Positions 26,501 through 33,148 of a stretch of DNA of 64,000 bases are shown piece by piece. Position 1 is the first letter of the stretch, and each line of letters opens with the position of its first letter. Origin of the DNA: Pseudomonadota bacterium (GTDB lineage Bacteria > Pseudomonadota > Alphaproteobacteria > Caulobacterales > Caulobacteraceae). Where the stretch lies: assembly GCA_023432855.1 (NCBI GenBank), contig JAEZEZ010000067.1:1-64000 (forward strand), in the 5' to 3' direction. A model generated the notes under the pieces. It did no database searches. It was not told the DNA's origin and saw only the letters and a list, made by a program, of their open reading frames with translations. The position numbers and the translations under genes were made by a program.

Positions 26501-26767
26501 GCGGGCGGCCGCCTTGGAGTCCTGTTGCGCGTCCGAGGCCGGCACGATCCGCCCGAGCGGCAGGAGATCCGGCTCAGCTGGACCGATGTGCTCGCGCGCC
26601 GGTTTTTGGACAAACCTTTGCCATTACCCTCCGATACGGGCGTCAACCTGACGCTGGACACCACCTGGAACCTGGACGAGCTGCTACAGAGCCTGCGGTC
26701 GGTCGAAGCCGCGCGCGAGACGCTGCAGGAGGCCCGTTCAGAACCGGTTCAGGCGCCGGGGCGTTAG
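23564..26767 (+). CDS. ydbH: YdbH family AsmA-like intermembrane phospholipid transport protein
   Basis: A 1067-residue envelope protein with one N-terminal membrane anchor (about residues 22-41) and a long beta-rich periplasmic body. YdbH, TamB and YhdP of E. coli redundantly carry phospholipids from inner to outer membrane through a hydrophobic beta-groove. The C-terminal part resembles YdbH: DTTWNLDELLQSLRSVE at the end and LTIEDGQFEVAGGRALFEPL before it. The start is a GTG at 23564. The next two genes encode its partners YnbE and YdbL, which makes the assignment firm. It is longer than E. coli YdbH (about 880 residues). Confidence 0.88.
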   Translation: MSETQAHPPARPARRPSRARRAGLVVLAASVVLAIAILAAYGARREIARQALTGWLESRGVEAELSFERFDHDGLIGRLRAGPAANPDLVVDRIEVDYGVDWWWAPGGWALNPTRIRLVHPVVRGRLVDGKLSLGSLDPLIEDFLGRPPRPDARGPLVLVERGEFRLATDAGPVRVLGDARIDDGRLVRLNAAMPRATLREGDLVAQVAGARLTASSTADRLKLRLSADIESLASDTVELGKTAVLVDADGPYPDFSTKRGDGAVSLRATLTSDALEAGDAGLRDATMSATFEGRSAGWIEDFRLSGPATVTAGAAGAETQGAVLAGANLEAAARELRLARTPQGIRWSFDGSGRLAASSLSQGAARVSAPRLTFTRLSAADAGKGLRVDFAASATAAQLRQGDLDLRGLRGDFTGDADLGAARLVAAGGVLAAGGSWPVLGRAAASDEPSIAGLKRALSDFRLSAPDLRLIIDDGLTITAGAPVRLTPASGGAAVLTPRSGRPLFRSDAGGAFDLAVSGGALPRIQVSVSDYGFAEGGLRADAALKADFDFGFVQGGEINVAGVLRTGAGGGRFSASRCAVIAADRLDFGENDVTTVSGRFCPAGAPLLRFGDGGWRADGRAEGVDATVPFLQIAFDDVSGRVSASGAGGGSMTANVNGGSARDLAEATRFHPLALSGRATLARGDWAGEFRLTDGSYRVADLSLRHDGDAGEGGLLIDARGLTFTEGGLQPAGLSPLAQGFVGDAVEGAADFTGEVRWSEAGASSSGRVSTTGLDFRSPLGQVTGLRTEIDLTSLAPLASAPGQVVTVETIQSYVPLTDARVAFHLAAEALTIEDGQFEVAGGRALFEPLTVPFEAGNTWEGAVRLEGVQLGEFIEKSPFRERVSLDARVSGRLPFSVGPPGVRIAGGELAAIQPGRLSIKREALVDDGAVGGEAEAEAALDGGVAAPVAGFNAQDFAYQALEHLAFDVLEAEVNSLAGGRLGVLLRVRGRHDPPERQEIRLSWTDVLARRFLDKPLPLPSDTGVNLTLDTTWNLDELLQSLRSVEAARETLQEARSEPVQAPGR

Positions 26768-26797
26768 CATGGCGCAAGGCACTTCGAGGACGCGAAC

Positions 26798-26986
26798 ATG
26801 AGGATGGCGAAACAGGCAGGTTTGGCGCTGACGCTCGCAGCGATGCTGACGGGGGCGGCCTGTGCGCCGACCGTCCGCGTGAAGGTCGACCCGATCACCA
26901 TCTACGCCAAGCTCGACGCCGACGTCCGGCTGCGGCTGGACGAGGACGTTCGCGCCCTGATCCAGCAGAACCCGAACCTCTTCTAG
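26798..26986 (+). CDS. ynbE: YnbE family lipoprotein
   Basis: A 62-residue outer-membrane lipoprotein with signal peptide and lipobox (GAAC, Cys22), then the short conserved YnbE body TVRVKVDPITIYAKLDADVR and LRLDEDVRALIQQNPNLF. In E. coli YnbE is the outer-membrane partner of YdbH and is proposed to extend its beta-groove to the outer membrane. It lies 30 bp after ydbH and 11 bp before ydbL. Length and sequence are typical. Confidence 0.9.
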   Translation: MRMAKQAGLALTLAAMLTGAACAPTVRVKVDPITIYAKLDADVRLRLDEDVRALIQQNPNLF

Positions 26987-26997
26987 GAGCGACCGAC

Positions 26998-27357
26998 ATG
27001 ATCGCACGCATCGTCAAGTTCGGGGTGACCGCCATCGCCGCGCTGTCCCTCGTCAGCGCGGCCTTTGCGCAGAGCTCCGAGGCCAAGGCCCTGGTCGACG
27101 CCGCCAAGGATCGCGGCGTCGTGGGCGAACAGGCCGACGGCTACCTCGGCTGGGTGTCCGCCTCCGAAGACGCCGCCCTGCGCGCGGCGGTCAACGAGAT
27201 CAACGCGGCGCGGGCCGCCCACTACCGCCAGCTCGCCGCCCAGCGCGGCGTGCCCATCGAGGCGGTGCAGGCCGCGACCGGCCAGCAGGTGTTCCGCGAG
27301 GTGGTGACCACCGGCCAGTACTACCGCACCGCCGACGGGACCTGGCGGCGGAAGTAG
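26998..27357 (+). CDS. ydbL: YdbL family (DUF1318) periplasmic protein
   Basis: A 119-residue periplasmic protein with a Sec signal (cut after SAAFA, about residue 24). The DUF1318 body is clear: KALVDAAKDRGVVGEQADGY, NEINAARAAHYRQLAAQRGV and ATGQQVFREVVTTGQYYRTA. In E. coli YdbL modulates the YdbH-YnbE complex, probably by limiting YnbE assembly. Third gene of the operon; its stop is 1 bp from the stop of the convergent methyltransferase gene. Confidence 0.92.
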   Translation: MIARIVKFGVTAIAALSLVSAAFAQSSEAKALVDAAKDRGVVGEQADGYLGWVSASEDAALRAAVNEINAARAAHYRQLAAQRGVPIEAVQAATGQQVFREVVTTGQYYRTADGTWRRK

Positions 27358-27358
27358 G

Positions 27359-28486
27359 TCAGGCGGCCGCCCTGCCCGGCCCGGCCAGCATCGGCTCGAG
27401 GATATGGTCGGCCAGCGCCCGCACTGCGGGAACGGCCACGCCGTCGCCAAGCACCCGGAAGGCGGCGGTGCCTGCCTTCGGGAGGCGGTAGTCCTCGGGC
27501 AAGCCCATCAGACGCGCGCCTTCCCGGGCAGTGAGGTGGCGCGCGCGCACCCCGTCCTGATCCGCAACGACGACGATCTGGCGTGAGGAGCCGCCCGCCG
27601 GCGTCCTCAGGCACCCCGCGAGGCCGTCGAAGCGCACCTCGGCCCGCTGGATCTTGCTCCCGTCGACCACCCGGACCCGCCGGTAGAGCGTCCCTGTCGC
27701 CCGGCCGCCGGCGCCGGCGGCGGCGCGCAGACGTTCGCGGTGAAGGGGCGCCATCAGATCGAGGAGCCTTTCCGTGCGCGCAGCGTCGAACCACGGCGTC
27801 GCCTCGTCGGGCTCAAGCAGGTCCGCCAGCTCGGCGTTGCGCCGTGCAGGGACCGGCAACGACCACCAGACCCAGGCCTCCCGAAGCGCCGCGGGAAGCC
27901 GCTCGACCGCCGCCTCGACCCGGGCCGTGTGGAAGGGGCGTATGGGCTTCGCGCCCTGCCCGCGCGGCTCAAGGGCGGCGATCACGAAGACCCGGGGCCG
28001 CGACTGGGGCGACCATGCGGCGGCGTCGACCTCCAGGGCGCCGAACCGGTAACCCAGCTCCGCCAGCGCAGCGCAGAGGGCCGTGAAGTCCTGACCACCG
28101 CGGCTGCTCAACAGGCCGGTGACGTTTTCGATCACCAGGGTTCTGGGGGCCCGGCCCTGCCGCGACAGATCCCGGATCAGGCCATGGAAGGCCCAGAACG
28201 CCGACGAGCGCCCTCCTTCCAGCCCCTGGCGGCGCCCGGCGAGGCTCAGATCCTGGCAGGGGGACGACGCCCAGGCCAGATCGGCCTGCCCGGGAAGGTC
28301 ATCGGCCGAAAGGCGCCAGATGTCGCGCTCGACGAGGTGATCGCCACCGAAGTTGTCGCGATACACGCCGCTCTTAAGCGGGTCGAAATCGTTGGCGAAC
28401 AGGCAATCCCAGCCCGGGCCGAGGCCAAGCCGGGCCATCCCGCCCCCGGCGAAGAACTCGTAGAAGCTGAAAGGTGCGGCGCCCAT
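27359..28486 (-). CDS. Orphan DNA (cytosine-5-)-methyltransferase
   Basis: A 375-residue Dcm-type enzyme transferring a methyl group from SAM to C5 of cytosine. Motif I is FYEFFAGGGMARLGL. The catalytic motif IV is SSPCQDLSLAGRRQG (nucleophile Cys80). Motif VI is VIENVTGLL, motif VIII QSRPRVFVIAA, motif IX/X region ARLMGLPEDYRLP and AFRVLGDGVAVPAVRAL. A target-recognition region of about 110 residues lies between. No restriction endonuclease, vsr or specificity gene is adjacent, so it is likely a solitary epigenetic enzyme. Target sequence cannot be read from the protein. Confidence 0.93.
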   Translation of the reverse strand: MGAAPFSFYEFFAGGGMARLGLGPGWDCLFANDFDPLKSGVYRDNFGGDHLVERDIWRLSADDLPGQADLAWASSPCQDLSLAGRRQGLEGGRSSAFWAFHGLIRDLSRQGRAPRTLVIENVTGLLSSRGGQDFTALCAALAELGYRFGALEVDAAAWSPQSRPRVFVIAALEPRGQGAKPIRPFHTARVEAAVERLPAALREAWVWWSLPVPARRNAELADLLEPDEATPWFDAARTERLLDLMAPLHRERLRAAAGAGGRATGTLYRRVRVVDGSKIQRAEVRFDGLAGCLRTPAGGSSRQIVVVADQDGVRARHLTAREGARLMGLPEDYRLPKAGTAAFRVLGDGVAVPAVRALADHILEPMLAGPGRAAA

Positions 28487-28590
28487 TGGGTCACCTTAGG
28501 CGAGTCGGCGGCCTTGCGCGCGCCGGAGCCAACTCGCCGCTTGCCCGTTTATCAGTGCGCAAGGGCCCTGATTGGGAGCTGAGTTGGATT

Positions 28591-29052
28591 ATGCGCAAGA
28601 CCCTGACGACCATGCTGGCGGCGGCGACCCTCGCGGGTGGCGTCACCATGCCGGCCTTCGCCAAGCCGCTGACGCCCGAGGCCGCCACCCTGCCCAGGGA
28701 CACCGGATTCGAACAGGTGCAGTACCGCCGCAACACCTGCTACCGAGGCGAGAGCCGCCGCGACTGCCGTGAGCGGCTGCGCTGGGAGCGCCGATACGGC
28801 AACCGCTATTCCTACCGCGGCGGGCGCTACTACCGACGCGACCGTGACAGCGGCTCCGAGGCCGCCGCCGCCATCCTGGGCTTCGCCCTGGGGGCCGCCA
28901 TCCTCGGATCGCGAAGCGACTACGACTATTACTATTCACGCCGGCACGACCGCCGATACCTCGAGCGCTGCCGTGTCCGCTACCGGTCGTTCGACCCTTA
29001 CACCGGCACCTACGTGACCACGACCGGCTACCGCCGTTACTGCCGCCTGTAG
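28591..29052 (+). CDS. BA14K-like secreted protein 1
   Basis: A 153-residue secreted protein: signal peptide MRKTLTTMLAAATLAGGVTM PAFA (to about residue 24), an Arg/Tyr-rich middle, a short Ala/Gly hydrophobic segment (EAAAAILGFALGAAILG), and a C-terminal motif CRVRYRSFDPYTGTYVTTTG ending in RRYC, typical of the BA14K family (Brucella lectin-like antigens). Some BA14K members bind lectin-type ligands; the role here is unknown. A second paralogue lies at 30167. The ATG at 28591 gives a good signal peptide. Confidence 0.72.
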   Translation: MRKTLTTMLAAATLAGGVTMPAFAKPLTPEAATLPRDTGFEQVQYRRNTCYRGESRRDCRERLRWERRYGNRYSYRGGRYYRRDRDSGSEAAAAILGFALGAAILGSRSDYDYYYSRRHDRRYLERCRVRYRSFDPYTGTYVTTTGYRRYCRL

Positions 29053-29062
29053 TCGTCGCGTC

Positions 29063-29108
29063 GCGCTGAAACCGGGGGAGGCCCTCCCGCCTCCCCAAAT
29101 TTCAGCGC
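29063..29108. terminator. Two-tier hairpin after the first BA14K-like gene
   Basis: Outer arms GCGCTGAAA and TTTCAGCGC (9 bp) enclose inner arms GGGGAGGC and GCCTCCCC (8 bp) with a 6-nt loop. It begins 10 bp after the stop codon. It most likely ends the upstream transcript, though a T-run is lacking. It also immediately precedes the operator-like palindrome at 29113. Confidence 0.6.
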
Positions 29109-29112
29109 CTGC

Positions 29113-29129
29113 ACTTTACATTTTAAAGC
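29113..29129. promoter_or_regulatory. Palindromic operator candidate upstream of the alpha/beta hydrolase gene
   Basis: The sequence ACTTTACATTTTAAAGC is, in reverse orientation, identical at 14 of 17 positions to the element at 1650-1666. It contains TTTACA, a possible -35, followed after 17 nt by GATAGA. It lies 38 bp upstream of the hydrolase ATG. Confidence 0.55.
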
Positions 29130-29167
29130 GCATTGCAGATAGATGAGTGGCGTCCTGGAGAACACTC

Positions 29168-30106
29168 ATGAGATCCATCCTGCTCGCCCTTGCCTTCGCC
29201 CTGTCCGCCTGGACCGTGGCGGCGCAGGCGCCACCGCCGACTGCGACGTCGGACCTGACCGTCGAGAACGTCAGTCAAGGGGGTCTCGTGGCCCGGCTCT
29301 ATGCTGCGCCGGGTGTTCAGGGCAAGGCTCCCGCGCTGATGGTGCTGGGCGGGTCCGAGGGCGGTTTCCGCGGATCGGACCCCCTCGCACGGCGGTTTGC
29401 GGCCGAGGGCTACGTCGTGCTCGCCGTCTCGTATTTCGGTGAGCCGGGACAGCCCGAAGCGCTCATCAACATCCCGCTCGAAAACTTCGACCGCGCCCTC
29501 GATGCGCTGCTGGCGCGGCCGGAGGTGGATCCGGGCCGGGTCGGCGTGATCGGCGTCTCGAAGGGAGCCGAGGCGGCTCTGCTGGTAGCGTCGCGCCGCC
29601 CTGAAATACGCGCGGTCGCCGTCGGCGCGCCGACCCACGTTGTGTGGCAGGGGATCGATTTCAGCGATTGGTCGCCCCGGTCGTCCTGGTCGGAGGGCGG
29701 CGAGCCCGTTTCCTTCACGCCGTACGCCATGGGGCAGGCCTTCACGGGTCTGCGCGATCTCTACGACCGCAGCTTGCCGCCGCAAGGACAGGAGGGGGCA
29801 ACCCTCATCCAGGCCGAGCGCATCAACGGCGACATCCTGCTGGTCTCCGGAGGTCAGGACGGGTTGTGGGGCGCGACGCCCATGTCCGACCGGCTGGCAG
29901 GACGACTGAGGACCGCGGGTTTCCCGCACCGCGTCGAGCACCTGGCCTACCCAGAAGCGGGCCACGCCGTGTTCGGCCCGCCCGTCCCGCCCGAGCGCGG
30001 CGAGGCCCTTGCCCAGTTCGGCGGCACGGCCGAGGCCAACGTCGCGGCCCGGGCTGACGCATGGCCGAAAATCCTGGCCTTCCTTCGCGAAGCGCTTGGC
30101 GATTGA
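29168..30106 (+). CDS. Secreted alpha/beta hydrolase (acyl-CoA thioester hydrolase/BAAT C-terminal-like)
   Basis: A 312-residue hydrolase with a Sec signal peptide (MRSILLALAFALSAWTVAAQ). The BAAT/dienelactone-hydrolase-like fold shows the nucleophile elbow GVSKGAEAALL, the acid in LLVSGGQDGLWG and the histidine in PEAGHAVFG. The phrase VLGGSEGGF near the start is the oxyanion region. Substrate unknown; the signal peptide argues against an intracellular CoA thioester. The ATG at 29168 is preferred because GGAG lies 7 nt before it. The palindrome at 29113-29129 suggests specific control. Confidence 0.87.
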   Translation: MRSILLALAFALSAWTVAAQAPPPTATSDLTVENVSQGGLVARLYAAPGVQGKAPALMVLGGSEGGFRGSDPLARRFAAEGYVVLAVSYFGEPGQPEALINIPLENFDRALDALLARPEVDPGRVGVIGVSKGAEAALLVASRRPEIRAVAVGAPTHVVWQGIDFSDWSPRSSWSEGGEPVSFTPYAMGQAFTGLRDLYDRSLPPQGQEGATLIQAERINGDILLVSGGQDGLWGATPMSDRLAGRLRTAGFPHRVEHLAYPEAGHAVFGPPVPPERGEALAQFGGTAEANVAARADAWPKILAFLREALGD

Positions 30107-30166
30107 AGGAGCCAATCGACCAGCGTTACGTTAACCTTCTCGCAGGGGCCGCTCAGGAGATCCGAC

Positions 30167-30607
30167 ATGCGTTGCGCCTTGACCACGCTTTTCGCCTCGG
30201 CGGTCCTCGCGGCCGGCCTCAGCCTGGCCGCCCCCGCCGACGCCTCCGGTTACGGCTACAGCCATGACCGGGGCCGGTACGACGACAGCTGTCGATGCTA
30301 CCGGAGTTCGGACTTGGGATACTGGGAAAGGCCGAGCGACCGCCGCCGCTGGAACCGGCACAATCACCGCAGGCACCGGCAGCCCTCGGTCCACTACTAT
30401 CCGGGTTACGGCTACTATCCCGGCGCGGACCACGGATACCGGCGCGGGCACGGACGCCGCGACTACGGCCACCATGGCCAGGGTCATGGATACGGCCCCG
30501 GCCGCGACGGGGCGCGCTCCGCGTGGTGTGCGCGAACCTACCGGTCCTACGACTGGCGAAGCGGAACCTACATGACCTACGACGGTCGGCGCGTTTACTG
30601 CGGCTGA
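30167..30607 (+). CDS. BA14K-like secreted protein 2
   Basis: A 146-residue secreted protein: signal peptide to about residue 26 (SLAAPADA), then a His/Tyr/Gly/Arg-rich middle (HHGQGHGYGPGRD and many HR and GY pairs) and a C-terminal BA14K-type motif WCARTYRSYDWRSGTYMTYD ending VYCG. The His-rich stretch could bind metal. AGGAG lies 8 nt before the ATG. It is a diverged paralogue of the gene at 28591; the two share little outside the C-terminal motif. Confidence 0.72.
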   Translation: MRCALTTLFASAVLAAGLSLAAPADASGYGYSHDRGRYDDSCRCYRSSDLGYWERPSDRRRWNRHNHRRHRQPSVHYYPGYGYYPGADHGYRRGHGRRDYGHHGQGHGYGPGRDGARSAWCARTYRSYDWRSGTYMTYDGRRVYCG

Positions 30608-30611
30608 CCCC

Positions 30612-31004
30612 TCAGGGCGAGACGATGACCACGCCGACCATGCCCTCGTCCTCGTGCGGCCGGCAGACGTAGCGATAGGTCCCGGGCGTGGTGAAGGTGT
30701 GCCGCCAGCTCTTGCCGCCGCCGATCTTGCCCGAATCGAACGGCGCCACGCCTTCCGGCAGGGAGACGCGAGACGGGTCGGACGCCTGGGCGGGGTCGAA
30801 GCTCACCGTGTGGACGAGGAAGGCGCGGTTGCGCCACTCCACCGTGTCGCCGACGCGGATGCGGACTTCTGCAGGCTCGAACTTGAGCCCGAAGGTCATG
30901 TTCACGACCGCGGCGGGCTGGGCCCGCTCCTGGGCGAAGGTGGGAAGCGGCGCAGTCACGGCCAGCGCAGCAGCCGCGACGGCGGCCAGGTTTGCTCGGG
31001 ACAT
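30612..31004 (-). CDS. Cupredoxin (plastocyanin/amicyanin-like blue copper protein)
   Basis: A 130-residue periplasmic electron carrier or copper protein with a Sec signal (to about residue 24). The type 1 copper ligands are complete: H65 in FLVHTVSFD and C114, H117, M122 in YVCRPHEDEGMVG. The ATG at 31004 is used because AGGAGA lies 6 nt upstream; the longer frame adds a non-signal leader. It is convergent with the BA14K-like gene 2 (4-bp gap). The redox partner is not evident. Confidence 0.9.
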   Translation of the reverse strand: MSRANLAAVAAAALAVTAPLPTFAQERAQPAAVVNMTFGLKFEPAEVRIRVGDTVEWRNRAFLVHTVSFDPAQASDPSRVSLPEGVAPFDSGKIGGGKSWRHTFTTPGTYRYVCRPHEDEGMVGVVIVSP

Positions 31005-31138
31005 GGATCGTCTCCTGAGGCGCAAGGCTGTTAGGTTAACACACTCCACAGGCTCGGGTTCTGGCCGAACAGCGCTCGCCCCGCTTTCGCCACATCCGGC
31101 CGCATGGTGAACGAGGCTGCAGTACCGGGGAGCGTCTC

Positions 31139-31327
31139 ATGTCCCGCCACAACATCGTCGGCTCGGAAGCCTTCAAACGGGCGCCGTTCGTCTACATCCG
31201 CAATGTGAACCGCAGGCGCCGGCGGAGCCCGGTGGCCATCGCCGCGACGGCGACCGTCGGGGTCGGCGCCCTGGGCGCGCTCGGCTTTCTGGCGATCGTC
31301 CTCAGTCAGACCCTCGGCCGTTTCTGA
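31139..31327 (+). CDS. Small hypothetical membrane protein
   Basis: A 62-residue protein: a basic N-terminal half (NVNRRRRRS) followed by one predicted membrane helix (about residues 33-57, IAATATVGVGALGALGFLAI) and a short polar end. GGGGAG lies 7 nt before the ATG. No family recognised. The positive-inside rule places the N-terminus in the cytoplasm. Confidence 0.55.
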   Translation: MSRHNIVGSEAFKRAPFVYIRNVNRRRRRSPVAIAATATVGVGALGALGFLAIVLSQTLGRF

Positions 31328-31403
31328 CCGCTGTTAAGCTGAGCGCTTGATCGCCGGCGGCGTCTGCCCTAGCGCAGAGGGAAGCAGCCAAGGACGCCTC
31401 CCC

Positions 31404-32591
31404 ATGCGCGAAGCCGTGATCGTCTCCTACGCCCGCACCGGCCTGGCCAAGTCCGTGCGTGGCGGCTTCAACAACACCCACGGCGCCGCCATGGCCGGGC
31501 ACGCGATCCAGCATGCGGTCGAGCGCGCCGGAGTGGAGCCCGACAGCGTCGAGGACGTGATTCTCGGCTGCGGCTATCCGGAGGGCGCGACGGGCCACAA
31601 CATCGGCCGCGACGCCGCCATCTGGGCGGGCCTGCCGATCACCACCTCCGGCCAGACGGTGAACCGGTTCTGCTCGTCCGGCCTACAGTCCCTGGCGCTG
31701 GCCTCAGGCTACATCGAGCGCGAGGGGGCGGACGTGCTGGTCGCGGGCGGCGTTGAGTCCATCTCGCTGGTGACCATGGGCGGGCACGTCAACACGCACC
31801 ACTTCACGGACGAGAAGCTGATGCAGCTTCGCCCGGATCTCTACATGCCGATGATCGACACCGCCGACATCGTCGCCGAACGTTACGGGATCAGCCGCGA
31901 GGCCCAGGACGCCTACTCACTGCAATCGCAGCAGCGCACGGCCGCGGCCCAGCAGGCCGGCCGATACGACGCCGAGATCGTCCCCATGGCCACGAAGATG
32001 AAGGTGGTCGACAAGGCGACCGGCGCGGAGTCCGTCGTCGACTACACCGTCACCCGCGACGAGTGTAACCGGCCCGACACCACGCTCGAGGGCCTGGCCG
32101 CGCTGAAGCCCGTCAAGGGCGAAGGCAAGTACATCACCGCCGGCAACGCCTCGCAGCTGTCTGACGGCGCCGCGGCGCTGGTGGTGATGGAAGCGAAGGA
32201 AGCCGCCCGTCGGGGGATCGAGCCGCTCGGCCGGCTCAAGGGCTTCGCCGTGGCCGGCTGCGCGCCCGACGAGATGGGCATCGGTCCCGTATTCGCCGTG
32301 CCGCGCCGGCGGGAGCGGCCCGGCCTGAAGGTGTCCGACATCGACCTGTGGGAGCTGAACGAGGCGTTTGCCAGCCAGTGCCTCTACAGCCGCGACCGGC
32401 TCGGCATCGATCCGGACATCTACAACGTCGACGGCGGGTCGATCTCCATCGGCCACCCCTTCGGCATGACGGGCGCGCGTTGCGCCGGACACCTGCTGCT
32501 GGAAGGCCGTCGCCGGGGCGCCAAGCTGGGCGTGGTCACCATGTGCGTGGGCGGCGGCATGGGCGCCGCCGGCCTGTTCGAGATCTTCTGA
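31404..32591 (+). CDS. Acetyl-CoA acyltransferase (thiolase family)
   Basis: A 395-residue thiolase, probably for beta-oxidation (3-ketoacyl-CoA cleavage). C90 in NRFCSSGLQS, H351 in SISIGHPFGMTGAR and C381 in TMCVGGGMGAAG are present. AAGGA lies 9 nt before the ATG. The segment FAVPRRRERPGLKV carries an Arg pair where other thiolases normally have hydrophobic residues, a feature worth confirming. No other beta-oxidation gene is adjacent. It ends 2 bp before the stop of the convergent COG3650 gene. Confidence 0.93.
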   Translation: MREAVIVSYARTGLAKSVRGGFNNTHGAAMAGHAIQHAVERAGVEPDSVEDVILGCGYPEGATGHNIGRDAAIWAGLPITTSGQTVNRFCSSGLQSLALASGYIEREGADVLVAGGVESISLVTMGGHVNTHHFTDEKLMQLRPDLYMPMIDTADIVAERYGISREAQDAYSLQSQQRTAAAQQAGRYDAEIVPMATKMKVVDKATGAESVVDYTVTRDECNRPDTTLEGLAALKPVKGEGKYITAGNASQLSDGAAALVVMEAKEAARRGIEPLGRLKGFAVAGCAPDEMGIGPVFAVPRRRERPGLKVSDIDLWELNEAFASQCLYSRDRLGIDPDIYNVDGGSISIGHPFGMTGARCAGHLLLEGRRRGAKLGVVTMCVGGGMGAAGLFEIF

Positions 32592-32593
32592 CC

Positions 32594-33076
32594 TCAGCGA
32601 ACCTCGCCGCTCTCCTGGCCGCGCATACGATCCAGCGCCTCGATCGTGGCCGCACAGCCGGAGTAGGTCTGCGGGCCGATGCGGACCTCGGCCTTCAGCG
32701 GGTAGGTACGGTCGCTCATGCCGTCGGAGCACGGCCCGGGCGTGAGCGTGACGCTCATCATGGCGCCGTCCGCCGCGGCCGAGGTCCACATCGCCTGCGC
32801 GTCCTCGACGATCGGCCCGTTGTTGCGCCCGATGCGTTCCGGCAGGTCGGCGCCCGTGAACTTCAGCTCGGCGGCGGTGATCTCGGTCGCCCAGAACGGT
32901 TCGGTCCCGACGGCGCGGATGTCCTTCGTCAGATCGACGCCGTTCAGTTCCGAGGTCGGCGTAGCGGGCGTGCTCGGGGCGGCGGGCTCTGACGGCGCAG
33001 GAGCGGAAGCCGGTTCGGCGGCCTGTTCACAGGCGGAGAGGACCAGCACGGCGGCGGTGGCGATCAGGATGCGCAT
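32594..33076 (-). CDS. COG3650-like lipoprotein
   Basis: A 160-residue lipoprotein (lipobox LSAC, Cys16) with a Pro/Ala-rich linker and a C-terminal domain: RAVGTEPFWATEI, then PCSDGMSDRTYPLKAEV and YSGCAA. These phrases characterise the COG3650 family, small predicted membrane-associated proteins of unknown role, sometimes linked with META/HslJ-like domains. It is downstream of the antiporter gene on the same strand (72-bp gap). Confidence 0.72.
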   Translation of the reverse strand: MRILIATAAVLVLSACEQAAEPASAPAPSEPAAPSTPATPTSELNGVDLTKDIRAVGTEPFWATEITAAELKFTGADLPERIGRNNGPIVEDAQAMWTSAAADGAMMSVTLTPGPCSDGMSDRTYPLKAEVRIGPQTYSGCAATIEALDRMRGQESGEVR

Positions 33077-33148
33077 GGACGGCTCCGGTAACGATGTTCG
33101 GCGCGAACCTATTGATAAGGCGGCGGTCCGTCCAGCGTGTCGCGCGGA

